A stretch of 11,307 bases of DNA from JBIOYL01 sp044870185 (GTDB lineage: Bacteria; Actinomycetota; CALGFH01), in the NCBI GenBank assembly GCA_044870185.1, contig JBIOYL010000135.1, positions 1 through 11,307 on the forward strand. Reading direction: 5' to 3'. The position numbers and the translations under genes are program-made. Under the pieces are notes generated by a model. It ran no database searches. It was given only the letters and a program-made list of their open reading frames with translations, and was not told the origin of the DNA. This document shows, in pieces, positions 1 through 6,641 of the stretch; the first letter of the stretch is position 1; each line of letters starts with the position of its first letter.

Positions 1-206
1 TGGTGTTGCTGGAGCATCACTGGGCGGTGCCGCTGCGCGACGCGATCGTGCGGGCGGGGGGGTTCCGGATCTCTGACGGGTTCATCAGCCCGCTGGATCT
101 GGTGGAGATCGGGCTGGTGTCGGCCGAGGAGGCCAGGCAGCTGCACGAGCTGGAGACGGCCGCCGCGGCACCCGCCCCACCAACCGCTGGCAGCACCACG
201 ACCTGA
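1..206 (+). CDS. C-terminal fragment of an unrecognised small protein (5' end outside the window)
   Basis: The frame is open to the left edge; the first complete codon is at 3 and the stop TGA is at 204-206. About 67 residues are visible and nearly all codons end in G or C, so this is real coding sequence. The visible part starts with a compact stretch (LLEHHWAVPLRDAIVRAGG) that reads like a helix followed by a glycine turn, then a segment rich in hydrophobic and acidic residues ending in EEARQLHELE, then a loose Ala/Pro/Thr tail. The LLEHxWAxPLRDAIxRAGG wording resembles the C-terminus of small actinobacterial proteins of the DUF1269/DUF6325 kind, but this is from memory and function is unknown. 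A GTG at 3 could be a start, but the gene more likely begins upstream. The tail and stop lie in the first copy of a 20-bp tandem duplication. It may be co-transcribed with the arginine-rich micro-ORF starting 46 nt downstream. Confidence 0.6.
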   Translation, partial: VLLEHHWAVPLRDAIVRAGGFRISDGFISPLDLVEIGLVSAEEARQLHELETAAAAPAPPTAGSTTT

Positions 207-230
207 GCAGCAGCACCACGACCTGAGCAG
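191..230 (+). repeat. Perfect 2 x 20-bp tandem duplication across a stop codon
   Basis: The 20-mer CAGCACCACGACCTGAGCAG occurs at 191-210 and again, without mismatch, at 211-230; a degenerate start of a third copy (CACGACC) follows. The first copy supplies the last codons (Ser-Thr-Thr-Thr) and TGA stop of the upstream gene; the second is untranslated and contains a second TGA out of frame. It looks like a recent slippage event. Confidence 0.9.
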
Positions 231-252
231 CACGACCACCTGGAGGTAGACG

Positions 253-324
253 ATGTTCGGATCCCGCAGGGTCGCCCGGCGCACCGGCCGGCGCACCGCT
301 CGGCGCGTCAGCCGCCGCCGCTAG
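253..324 (+). CDS. 23-residue arginine-rich microprotein with a strict RRxx repeat
   Basis: The ATG at 253 is preceded by TGGAGG at 241-246, six bases upstream, which is close to an ideal ribosome binding site. The frame runs 23 codons to TAG at 322-324. The product starts MFGS and then reads RRVA, RRTG, RRTA, RRVS, RRR: four RRxx tetrads and a terminal RRR, 11 arginines in 23 residues and no acidic residue. The tetrads are written with varied codons (AGG, CGG, CGC), so this is not a simple DNA repeat. A helix of this kind would carry charge all round, which fits binding to nucleic acid, polyphosphate or acidic membranes, but no function can be assigned. It follows the gene ending at 206 by 46 nt and could share its transcript. 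It could instead be a chance ORF in GC-rich DNA; the strong ribosome binding site argues against that. Confidence 0.5.
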   Translation: MFGSRRVARRTGRRTARRVSRRR

Positions 325-329
325 CGGCG
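316..329. repeat. 14-bp perfect palindrome centred on GCTAGC
   Basis: CGCCGCTAGCGGCG is fully self-complementary and overlaps the TAG stop of the micro-ORF. A second perfect palindrome, CCGCGTACGCGG, lies 28 bp further at 358-369. Either could be a protein-binding site or part of a folded 3' end. In DNA this GC-rich, short palindromes also arise by chance. Confidence 0.35.
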
Positions 330-489
330 CGGCGCGGCGAGCTCCGCCCGCGAAGCACCGCGTACGCGGGTGATCGAGCGCTGCCGGTCGGCCTCGGCGA
401 CGTCGAGGTTGCAGCCGATGCGCGCCGTCGCGGCGCGCACAAGGGTGCCCACGGCGACGGCACGCGTCGGCCGGCGCGACGGGCCTCGG
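325..489. other. Gap between convergent genes, with palindromes, a hairpin and a coding-like minus-strand frame
   Basis: This 165-bp stretch separates the micro-ORF (plus) from the YCII-domain gene (minus). It contains the 358-369 palindrome and the 419-439 hairpin. One minus-strand frame, ending at TAG 321-323 and readable from a GTG at 452, has nearly all third positions G/C and moderate second positions, the pattern of real genes here. Its 43-residue product (containing ARIGCNLDVAEADRQRS) is not recognised and has no ribosome binding site. It may be a gene remnant or chance. Confidence 0.4.
419..439. terminator. Possible bidirectional transcription terminator hairpin
   Basis: TGCGCGCCG and CGGCGCGCA form a perfect 9-bp stem around a 3-nt loop (TCG), one of the strongest short hairpins in the window. 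It lies 51 bp past the stop of the minus-strand YCII gene and 94 bp past the stop of the plus-strand micro-ORF. There is no T tract on either side; actinobacterial terminators often lack one. It could alternatively lie within a coding remnant. Confidence 0.4.
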
Positions 490-864
490 TTACGCCCCCG
501 GCGCACCGCCAGAAGTGTCCAGGATCGGCCGCAGCTCGACCCCGCCGCTCGGGGCGGGGCACTGCCTGGCGAACGCCAGGGCCTGGTCGAGGTCGGCGGC
601 CTCGATGAGGTAGAAGCCGCCCAACGCCTCCTTGGCCTCCGCGAACGGCCCGTCGGTCACGGCTTGCCCGCCCGCCGGGTCGTTGCGCACCGAGGTGGCC
701 GTCGCGGTGGGCTGCAGCGCGTCGCCCGCCAGGATCGTGCCACCCTGGGCGGCCACGCCCTGCGCGAACTCCCCGTGGACCTTCATCATCCAGTCCCACT
801 GCTCGGGCGTCGGGTTGGCGAAGGCAGCCTCATCGCCGTAGATCAGCAGCATGTACTTTGCCAT
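490..864 (-). CDS. YCII-related / DGPF-domain protein
   Basis: The 124-residue product begins MAKYMLLIYGDE and carries the family signature TDGPF at residues 70-74, followed by KEALGGFYLIEAADLDQALAFA. Length and order match stand-alone YCII/DGPF proteins: a small ferredoxin-like fold of unknown reaction. A His-Asp pair is considered important in YciI; His30 and Asp71 are candidates here. Two ATGs in tandem could start it. AGGAGG lies 2 nt before the ATG at 867 and 5 nt before the ATG at 864, so 864 is preferred and gives the usual N-terminus. In actinobacteria such genes are often next to an ECF sigma factor gene; none is seen here. The gene is divergent from the patatin-like gene, with 151 bp between the starts. 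The stop is TAA at 490-492. The family call is firm; the function is unknown. Confidence 0.88.
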   Translation of the reverse strand: MAKYMLLIYGDEAAFANPTPEQWDWMMKVHGEFAQGVAAQGGTILAGDALQPTATATSVRNDPAGGQAVTDGPFAEAKEALGGFYLIEAADLDQALAFARQCPAPSGGVELRPILDTSGGAPGA

Positions 865-867
865 CAT

Positions 868-1015
868 GGCCTCCTTGGCCTTGGCGTGGCTCCGACACCT
901 CTACGACGAACGAGCCTCCCCGAAATCGACAGGCCGGCCGCCAAGTCAGCAGAAACCACCATGTTCGGGCGCGCACCGGCCACGAACGGCAGATCTTCCA
1001 GCGGAAGGAGGGTGC
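868..1015. promoter_or_regulatory. Divergent intergenic region expected to hold two promoters
   Basis: This stretch separates the starts of the YCII gene (minus) and the patatin-like gene (plus), so both promoters should lie here. Ribosome binding sites are clear at both ends (AAGGAGG on each strand). I could not identify a convincing -35/-10 pair on either strand; on the minus strand a TAGAGGT near 902-908 is a weak -10 candidate with no good -35 partner. An 8-bp palindrome GGCCGGCC also lies here. Confidence 0.45.
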
Positions 1016-2386
1016 ATGGCCATCGAGCCGACGGCGTTCGCCATCGCCGGGCTGGGCGGCAACAACGCCCACGGCGCCGGGTTCCTCGCGGCCGCGCAGG
1101 AGCTGCAGCGGCAGCGGGACCAGGCGCGGCACGACGTCGACCTGCGGGACCCGGCGCCCGACGGTCAGGTGCGCCGCCCCGGCGGACGGGCGACGAACGC
1201 GGCCCCGGGGCAGGCGGGTGACGAACGCGCCCGCCGCGGCATCCTCCGGGAGCTGGAGTGCATCTCCTGCACCTCTGGCGCGATCGCCTCGACCGCCGTG
1301 TACCTCCAAGGGGACGACGTCCGGGCCGACATGGAGCGCAGGATCGAGGCGGTCGAGCAGGTGCTCCGCCTGCTGCCCCGCAACGCCTGGACCGAGCGGT
1401 GGCGCGCCCCGTTCGTGGCCCTGTTCACCGGCATCCCGCACGTGTTCGGCCCGTGGGTCACGGCCTTCGGCGAGCACCTCCGTGCGCGCCTGCTGGGCTT
1501 CTACGACCCGGCCAGCCCGAACTTCGGCGCCGTCCCGACGACCCTGGAGGAGCTGCTGGACCTGTGGTACCCGGCCAGGGCGTTCGTCCCGGCGCTGCCC
1601 CGGCGCTACTTCGAGGACGTGAGCCGCATCTTCAACGATGCCGCCCACGGCGTCGGGGTCGCCTTCAACAGCTTCGACCCGAAGACCGGCATCGAGCACC
1701 TGTACCTCAACCAGGCGGGACTCGACTGCGTCAGGCGGCACCACGACAAGCGGGCCGAGTACGGCAAGCCGCACCACCGCACGGTGTACGAGCCGGTCAC
1801 CCCGGACGCGGTCCGGGCGGCCCTGTGGCTGGTGTTCTACGGGTTCCCGCAGGGCGGGCTGGAGTCGGACCGGCTCATGGACGGCGCCTACGCCCGCTCC
1901 ACCATCCTGGACGAGCTGACCTTCGCGCAGCGGATCTACGCGGTCAAGCCGGTGAGCCACCGCTGGATCGGCCGGCTGCCACAGAACCAGCTCGAGATCC
2001 AGGACCTGCAGACCGAGCTGTGGTGGGAAGGGTCGTACCGGGAGCAATACCGGCTCATCGACACGCTGAACGGTCTGTGCGCCGAGGGCCGGCTCCGCGA
2101 CGCCGACCAGGTGCGGGGCGACGTCGACGCGACCGCCGCCTCGGGACCGTCGCGCCGACCAGCCGCACGGGCGGGCGGGACGCATCCGGACAAGGTCTAC
2201 CACCACGTCGATCTGGTGGAGGTGGAGATCACCACGCAGCGCGGCTTCTTCGACTACTTCGTGGAGAGCCGCCAGGTGTTCGACGAAGCCTACGCCCAGT
2301 CCCTCGACGTGCTCCTCCAGCAGGAGGAGCACCGCACCGGCAAGGACGGCGAGAGCGCCGTCGCCGAGCGCGCCCAGCCGCGCTGA
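1016..2386 (+). CDS. Patatin-like acyl hydrolase family protein with variant motifs
   Basis: The 456-residue product shows three elements in patatin order. AIAGLGGNNAHGAGFLAAA (9-27) resembles the glycine-rich oxyanion loop near the N-terminus. ECISCTSGAIAS (81-92) resembles the nucleophile elbow (normally GTSAGAI). LMDGAYARSTILDEL (287-301) resembles the DG[AG] motif carrying the catalytic Asp and its downstream partner. The likely dyad is therefore Ser87/Asp289. The elbow is odd: Cys85 replaces the first Gly and one residue is missing after Ser. Residues 35-75 form a charged low-complexity linker, and there is no signal peptide, so it is probably cytoplasmic or peripheral to the membrane. 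Members cleave acyl esters of phospholipids or other lipids; the substrate here is unknown. The ATG at 1016 is chosen because GGAAGGAGG sits 4 nt upstream and the frame before it is poorly coding. The gene converges on the polyprenyl synthase gene, and its stop lies in a duplication. Loss of catalysis is possible. Confidence 0.6.
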   Translation: MAIEPTAFAIAGLGGNNAHGAGFLAAAQELQRQRDQARHDVDLRDPAPDGQVRRPGGRATNAAPGQAGDERARRGILRELECISCTSGAIASTAVYLQGDDVRADMERRIEAVEQVLRLLPRNAWTERWRAPFVALFTGIPHVFGPWVTAFGEHLRARLLGFYDPASPNFGAVPTTLEELLDLWYPARAFVPALPRRYFEDVSRIFNDAAHGVGVAFNSFDPKTGIEHLYLNQAGLDCVRRHHDKRAEYGKPHHRTVYEPVTPDAVRAALWLVFYGFPQGGLESDRLMDGAYARSTILDELTFAQRIYAVKPVSHRWIGRLPQNQLEIQDLQTELWWEGSYREQYRLIDTLNGLCAEGRLRDADQVRGDVDATAASGPSRRPAARAGGTHPDKVYHHVDLVEVEITTQRGFFDYFVESRQVFDEAYAQSLDVLLQQEEHRTGKDGESAVAERAQPR

Positions 2387-2404
2387 GCGGACGCCCAGCC
2401 GCGC
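2371..2404 (+). repeat. 13-bp direct repeat (21-bp period) over a stop codon
   Basis: CGCCCAGCCGCGC occurs at 2371-2383 and 2392-2404. The first copy encodes the last residues (AQPR) of the patatin-like protein just before TGA at 2384-2386; the second fills most of the 21-bp gap to the convergent stop at 2408. The remaining 8 bp of the period are diverged. No clear terminator hairpin is present, only a 4-bp stem. Confidence 0.75.
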
Positions 2405-2407
2405 CGG

Positions 2408-3400
2408 TCATACGTCCCGGTCCAGGACCCGGTCGGCGACCGCGTCGAGGGCCAGCTTGGCCGGGCCGTGCGGGAGGGGGGCGAGCGCCGCCTTGGCCGC
2501 GTCGACCTCACGCTGCGCGGCCCGCCTGGCCTCGCCGAGCGCCGGCGAGGCGCGCAGCACGGCCAGTGCCCGGGCGACGTCGGCGTCGGTCCGGTCGCCG
2601 CCGAGCACCCGCCCGACCAGGTCCGCCTCGCGGCCGCCGCGGCGCAGCAGGAACAGCATCGGCAAGGTGTGGACGCCCTCGCGCAGGTCGGTGCCGGGTG
2701 ACTTGCCCGAGGTGGCCGTCTCCTTGGTGATGTCGAGCAGGTCGTCGCCGAGCTGGAAGGCGACGCCGACCCGCTCGCCGTAGCGGGTGAGCGCCTCGAC
2801 GACGGTCGCCGGGGCGCCGGCCAGCCGGGCGCCGAGCCGGCAGGCGGCCGCGATCAGGGCGCCGGTCTTGTCGGTCAGGACGCGCATGTAGTGCTCGACC
2901 GGGTCGTCGCCGGCACCGGGCCCGCGCACCTCGCGGATCTGGCCCTCGACCAGCCGGGCGATGGCCCTGGACAGCACCAGGGTGGCCTCGGTGCCGAGCC
3001 CGGCGGTCACCTCGGAGGCGCGGGCGAACAGGTAGTCGCCGGTGAGGATCGCGATCTTGTTGTCGTAGCGCACGTTGGCCGAGGTGGCGCCGCGCCGGAC
3101 CTGCGCCTCGTCCATGACGTCGTCGTGGTACAAGGTCGACAGGTGGGTGAGCTCGATGGCGACGCCGGCGTCGACCAGCGCGGGCGTGGCGGGGTCGCCG
3201 AAGTGCCCGGCCAGCAGCACCAGCGTGGGCCGGAAGCGCTTGCCGCCGGCGGCGACCAGGTAGCCGGCGGCCTCGCGGATGAACGGGTCGGCGCTGGCGA
3301 CCGCCGCGGCCAGGGCGCGCTCCACCTGCTCCAGGCCGCGGCGCGTCCTGGCCTCGACCTCGGCCAGCGAGGCGACCTCACCGGGGGCACGCACCGTCAT
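2408..3400 (-). CDS. Long-chain (all-trans) polyprenyl diphosphate synthase
   Basis: The 330-residue product condenses isopentenyl diphosphate onto an allylic primer and, given its place after nuoN, probably makes the menaquinone side chain. The family signatures are intact: GGKRFRP (52-58), the first aspartate-rich motif DDVMD (93-97) followed by RRG (102-104), KTG (178-180), and the second aspartate-rich motif in QLGDDLLDI (216-224). The residue five before the first motif is small (Ser88) with no bulky aromatic at that site, which in this family favours long products; exact length cannot be read from sequence. The ATG at 3400 overlaps the nuoN stop as ATGA, so translation is coupled. No strong ribosome binding site is seen, which also fits coupling. 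It is the last gene of the operon, and its stop at 2408-2410 is 21 bp from the convergent patatin-like gene. The family is certain; assignment to menaquinone rests on context. Confidence 0.93.
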   Translation of the reverse strand: MTVRAPGEVASLAEVEARTRRGLEQVERALAAAVASADPFIREAAGYLVAAGGKRFRPTLVLLAGHFGDPATPALVDAGVAIELTHLSTLYHDDVMDEAQVRRGATSANVRYDNKIAILTGDYLFARASEVTAGLGTEATLVLSRAIARLVEGQIREVRGPGAGDDPVEHYMRVLTDKTGALIAAACRLGARLAGAPATVVEALTRYGERVGVAFQLGDDLLDITKETATSGKSPGTDLREGVHTLPMLFLLRRGGREADLVGRVLGGDRTDADVARALAVLRASPALGEARRAAQREVDAAKAALAPLPHGPAKLALDAVADRVLDRDV

Positions 3401-5088
3401 CCCAGGATCCGGGTCGCCGCCGCGGCCGCGTCCAGGAACGGGCCGGGGACGAACGACAACACGATGGTCATGGCCGCGGCGGCGGCGAGCGCAAGGCCGA
3501 GGGCGGGTGAGGCCGGTGTTGCCGGGGTGGCCTCGACCGGGTTCTGCAGGAAGGTGACCACCACGACCCGCAGGTAGAAGAAGGCCGAGATGACCGATGC
3601 GATCACGCCGACCACGACGAGCCAGGTGATGCGGGCGTCCACGCCGGCCTGGAACAGGAAGTACTTGCCCCAGAACCCGGAGGTGAGCGGGATGCCGGCG
3701 AGCGAGAACATGAACAGCGCCAGCAGCGCGGCCACCCAGGGGTGGGTGCGGCCAAGGCCCCGGTAGTCCTGCAGCGACGAGCGCTCGCGGTAGTCGTCGT
3801 CGGCCGGGCCGGCGGGCGCGTCCCGGGCCGGCGTGGCCGTGCCATCCGGCGGGCTGCCGGCCGCCCGCGCACCGGGGCCGATGCCCGCCGCGCCGGGGCC
3901 CGCCGCGCCGGGGCCTGCACCCGCCGCCGCGCCGGGGCCCATGCTCGCCGCGGCCGGCGCGAGGACCGGCTCGCGCTGGCCGGCCTCGGCGGCGGCGCGC
4001 ACCCGGCCGCCCACCCGGGAGGCGTACTCGACCACCATGAACGAGCCCATGACCGTGAAGGCGTAGGCGAGCAGGTAGAACATCGAGGCGGACAGGCCGC
4101 CGGGCACGGTGGCCGCCGCGATCACGCCGATGAACAGGTAGCCGGCGTGGGCGATCGACGAGTAGGCGAGCATGCGCTTGAGGTCGGTCTGCACGATCGC
4201 CAGGACCGCGCCGACCAGCATGGTGGCGACGGCGACGGTGGCGATCGCCGGCCGCCAGGACAGCACCAGGCCGCCGAGGGCGCCGGCGAACACGCGCAGG
4301 AACACGGCGAAGCCGGCCGCCTTGGTGCCCGCCGCCATGAAGGCGGTCACCGGGGTGGGCGCGCCCTGGTAGACGTCGGGGGTCCACATGTGGAACGGCA
4401 CGGCGGCGACCTTGAAGCAGAAGCCGACCGCGAGCAGGGCGACCCCGGCGAACAGCAGGGCCTGGGGCAGGGTCGGGTCGCCGGTGGCCCGGGCGATGCC
4501 GGCCAGCGACGTGGTCGAGGTGGCGCCGTAGATGAGCGCGATGCCGTACAGCAGGAAGGCCGACGAGAACGCGCCCAGCAGGAAGTACTTCATGGCCGCC
4601 TCCTGGCCGCCCGAGCGGCGGTTGGACCCGGCCATGATGTACAGGCTGAGCGACAGGATCTCGAGCGTGATGAACACGACCAGCAGGTCGGAGGCGGCCG
4701 CCAGCAGGATCATCCCGGTGAGCGCGAACAGCATGAGCGGGAAGATCTCGGGCTGCAGCAGGGGGTCGCGGTCGGAGGCGGCCACCAGGGCGGTGAGCGC
4801 GCCGACGCAGAGCAGGATGAGCCGCGCGTAGCGGGTGATGCCGTCGAAGGAGACGGCCCCTCCGAACGCCGTGCCGGCCCGGTGCCAGTTCCAGGCGGTG
4901 AGCCCGGCCGCCACGGCCAGGCCCACCAGCGTGAGGCCGGCCAGCAGGGGGCGGCGGGCGTCCGGGTACCAGGCCACGACGAACAGCAGGACCACCCCGG
5001 CCACGACGAGCGCCAGCTCGGGCGCGATCGCCCGCCACTCGATCGCCGGCAGGTTAACCGTCTCGGTGGCTTGAGCCAGGACGTGCAC
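3397..5088 (-). CDS. nuoN: NADH-quinone oxidoreductase subunit N
   Basis: This is one of three antiporter-like proton channels of the complex I membrane arm, adjoining NuoK. The 563-residue product has about 14 hydrophobic segments and the family's key charges: Glu143 (TLEILSLSLY), Lys226 (FCFKVAAVPFHMWTPD), Lys256 (AAGTKAAGF), Lys304 (TDLKRMLAYSS) and Lys475 (GFWGKYFLF). AVPFHMWTPDVYQGAPTPV is a NuoN hallmark. The start is GTG at 5088, preceded by GGAGGAGG ending 5 nt upstream, with 30 nt to the nuoM stop. Between the segment ending around residue 358 and DYRGLG (441-446) lies an Ala/Gly/Pro-rich insert of about 75 residues. Other actinobacterial NuoN proteins have a loop here, but this one is expanded by short GPGAA-type repeats. 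The stop overlaps the polyprenyl synthase start by 4 nt. Confidence 0.97.
   Translation of the reverse strand: MHVLAQATETVNLPAIEWRAIAPELALVVAGVVLLFVVAWYPDARRPLLAGLTLVGLAVAAGLTAWNWHRAGTAFGGAVSFDGITRYARLILLCVGALTALVAASDRDPLLQPEIFPLMLFALTGMILLAAASDLLVVFITLEILSLSLYIMAGSNRRSGGQEAAMKYFLLGAFSSAFLLYGIALIYGATSTTSLAGIARATGDPTLPQALLFAGVALLAVGFCFKVAAVPFHMWTPDVYQGAPTPVTAFMAAGTKAAGFAVFLRVFAGALGGLVLSWRPAIATVAVATMLVGAVLAIVQTDLKRMLAYSSIAHAGYLFIGVIAAATVPGGLSASMFYLLAYAFTVMGSFMVVEYASRVGGRVRAAAEAGQREPVLAPAAASMGPGAAAGAGPGAAGPGAAGIGPGARAAGSPPDGTATPARDAPAGPADDDYRERSSLQDYRGLGRTHPWVAALLALFMFSLAGIPLTSGFWGKYFLFQAGVDARITWLVVVGVIASVISAFFYLRVVVVTFLQNPVEATPATPASPALGLALAAAAAMTIVLSFVPGPFLDAAAAATRILG
3775..4008 (-). repeat. 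Ala/Gly/Pro-rich low-complexity insert in nuoN with 15-bp repeats
   Basis: This segment encodes about residues 361-438 of NuoN, a loop between membrane helices. At DNA level CCCGCCGCGCCGGGGCC occurs at 3884-3900 and 3899-3915 (15-bp period), with a near copy at 3924-3939. Because the unit is a multiple of three, expansion keeps frame and gives GPGAA-type peptide repeats. The end of the insert (DDDYRERSS) is charged. The surrounding helices are intact, so the loop is likely tolerated rather than disruptive. Confidence 0.75.
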
Positions 5089-5118
5089 TGCTTCCTCCTC
5101 CCGAGGAGCGGTCCCCGG

Positions 5119-6630
5119 TTACGGTGATGATGCCGGCGGCAGCGCCGACCCGGTCACGCCGGCGGTGCGCTGGACGACGGTGGTGACGGCGGGCCCGACC
5201 CGGTCGAGCAGCAGGCCTGGGAACATGCCGAGGCCGATCATGCCGGCCAGCAGCGGGACCAGGATGGCCCACTCGCGCACGGACAGGTCGGGGATGGCCC
5301 GGTTCTCCTCGCGGGTCAGGGAGCCGTGCCACATGCGCTGGTAGGCCCAGAGCAGGTAGACGGCGCCCAAGATGACGCCGATGGAGCCCAGCACGGCGTA
5401 GGCCCGGTGGGTGAGGAAGGCGCCCAGCAGGGTGAGGAACTCGCCCACGAAGCCGACCAGCCCCGGCAGGGCGACCGCGGCCAGCGTGATGACCAGCATC
5501 ACCCCGGCCATGCGAGGCACCGACTGCTGCAGGCCGCCGAAGTCGTCGATGCGGCGGGTGCCGCGGCGCTGCTCGAGCATGCCGGCGACGAAGAACAGTC
5601 CGCCGATGGTGAGGCCGTGGGCGACCATGTAGAACACGCTGCCCTGGGCGCCCTGCACGGTGAAGGCGAAGATGCCGAGCACGATGAAGCCGAGGTGGGA
5701 CACCGACGAGTAGGCGACCAGCCGCTTGAAGTCGCGCTGCACGCAGGCGATGGTGGCGCAGTACAGGATGCCGATGACGGCCAGCGTCAGCAGCACGGCC
5801 TGGTAGCGGTGGGCGGCGGCGGGGAACATCGGCACGGCGAAGCGCAGGAACCCGTACACCCCCATCTTGGACATCACGCCGGCGATCAGCACGGTCGTGG
5901 TGGTGGGCGCCTCGACGTAGGTGTCGGGCAGCCAGGTGTGGAACGGCACCACCGGGGTCTTGACCGCGAAGGCGGCGAAGAAGGCGGCGAACAGCCAGCG
6001 CTGGGTGGTCGGCGGCTTGGCCAGGTCGAGCAGCGTCTGGTAGTTGAACGTGCCGATCGCCCGGCCGGTCGCGCTCCGGTACAGGAAGTACAGCGACACG
6101 ATGCCGACGAGCATGAGCAGCCCGCCGAGCAGCGTGTAGATGAAGAACTTGACCGCGGCGTAGACGCGCCGCGGGCCGCCCCACGAGCCGACCAGGAAGT
6201 AGGCGGGGATGAGCACGCCCTCCCAGAAGACGTAGAACAGGATCAGGTCGAGGGCGACGAACACGCCGAGCATGGCCGTCTCCAGGAACAACAGCAGCGC
6301 GATGTAGATCCGCGGCCGGTCGGTCATGGTCCACGACCCGGCGATGGCGAGCGGGGTCAGCACGGCGGTGAGCAGCACCAGCGGCAGGCTCACCCCGTCG
6401 ACGCCGACGTGGTACTGGATGCCCACGGCCCGGATCCAGTCGACCTGCGCGCCGAGCTGGAAGCCCGGCTGGCCGGTGCGGAAGCGGGCGGCGAGCGCGA
6501 CGGCCAGCGCCAGCGTGACCAGGCTGGCGGCCAGCCCGACGACGCGGGCGGCCCGGTCGGCGAGCTGGGGGATGGCGGCCAGCAGGAGCGCCCCGGCCAG
6601 CGGGGCGAACACGGTGACGGTCAGCAGCAC
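5119..6630 (-). CDS. nuoM: NADH-quinone oxidoreductase subunit M
   Basis: This is the middle antiporter-like proton channel of the membrane arm, between NuoN and NuoL. The 503-residue product has about 14 membrane segments. Conserved charges are present: Glu137 (FYVFWEGVLIPAYFLVG), Lys224 (FAVKTPVVPFHTWLPD), Lys255 (GVMSKMGVYG) and Glu397 (GFVGEFLTL), matching the E. coli NuoM residues Glu144, Lys234, Lys265 and Glu407. HTWLPDTYVEAPTTTTVLIAG is a NuoM signature. The frame stays open far upstream of the real start. GTG at 6630 is chosen because TAGGAG at the nuoL stop lies 8 nt before it and the product then begins VLLTVTVFAPL, the normal first helix. An ATG at 6635 is in another frame and stops after four codons. 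The gap to nuoL is 11 nt and to nuoN 30 nt. Confidence 0.96.
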   Translation of the reverse strand: MLLTVTVFAPLAGALLLAAIPQLADRAARVVGLAASLVTLALAVALAARFRTGQPGFQLGAQVDWIRAVGIQYHVGVDGVSLPLVLLTAVLTPLAIAGSWTMTDRPRIYIALLLFLETAMLGVFVALDLILFYVFWEGVLIPAYFLVGSWGGPRRVYAAVKFFIYTLLGGLLMLVGIVSLYFLYRSATGRAIGTFNYQTLLDLAKPPTTQRWLFAAFFAAFAVKTPVVPFHTWLPDTYVEAPTTTTVLIAGVMSKMGVYGFLRFAVPMFPAAAHRYQAVLLTLAVIGILYCATIACVQRDFKRLVAYSSVSHLGFIVLGIFAFTVQGAQGSVFYMVAHGLTIGGLFFVAGMLEQRRGTRRIDDFGGLQQSVPRMAGVMLVITLAAVALPGLVGFVGEFLTLLGAFLTHRAYAVLGSIGVILGAVYLLWAYQRMWHGSLTREENRAIPDLSVREWAILVPLLAGMIGLGMFPGLLLDRVGPAVTTVVQRTAGVTGSALPPASSP

Positions 6631-6638
6631 GGCATCGG

Positions 6639-6641
6639 CTC

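Noticed and set aside
851..1015. Extension of the patatin-like gene to ATG 851
   Set aside because: This would overlap the start of the divergent YCII gene. The extra 55 residues are not gene-like, and the ATG at 1016 has a strong ribosome binding site.
830..2332. 500-codon minus-strand open frame opposite the patatin-like gene
   Set aside because: The plus strand has a ribosome binding site and patatin-type motifs; this frame has none and also runs into the start of the YCII gene.
3401..5038. Long N-terminal extension of the polyprenyl synthase frame through nuoN
   Set aside because: The upstream part is an off-frame reading of nuoN; the family N-terminus begins at ATG 3400, which overlaps the nuoN stop.
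6621..6635. ATG at 6635 as nuoM start
   Set aside because: It is in a different frame and reaches TGA after four codons.
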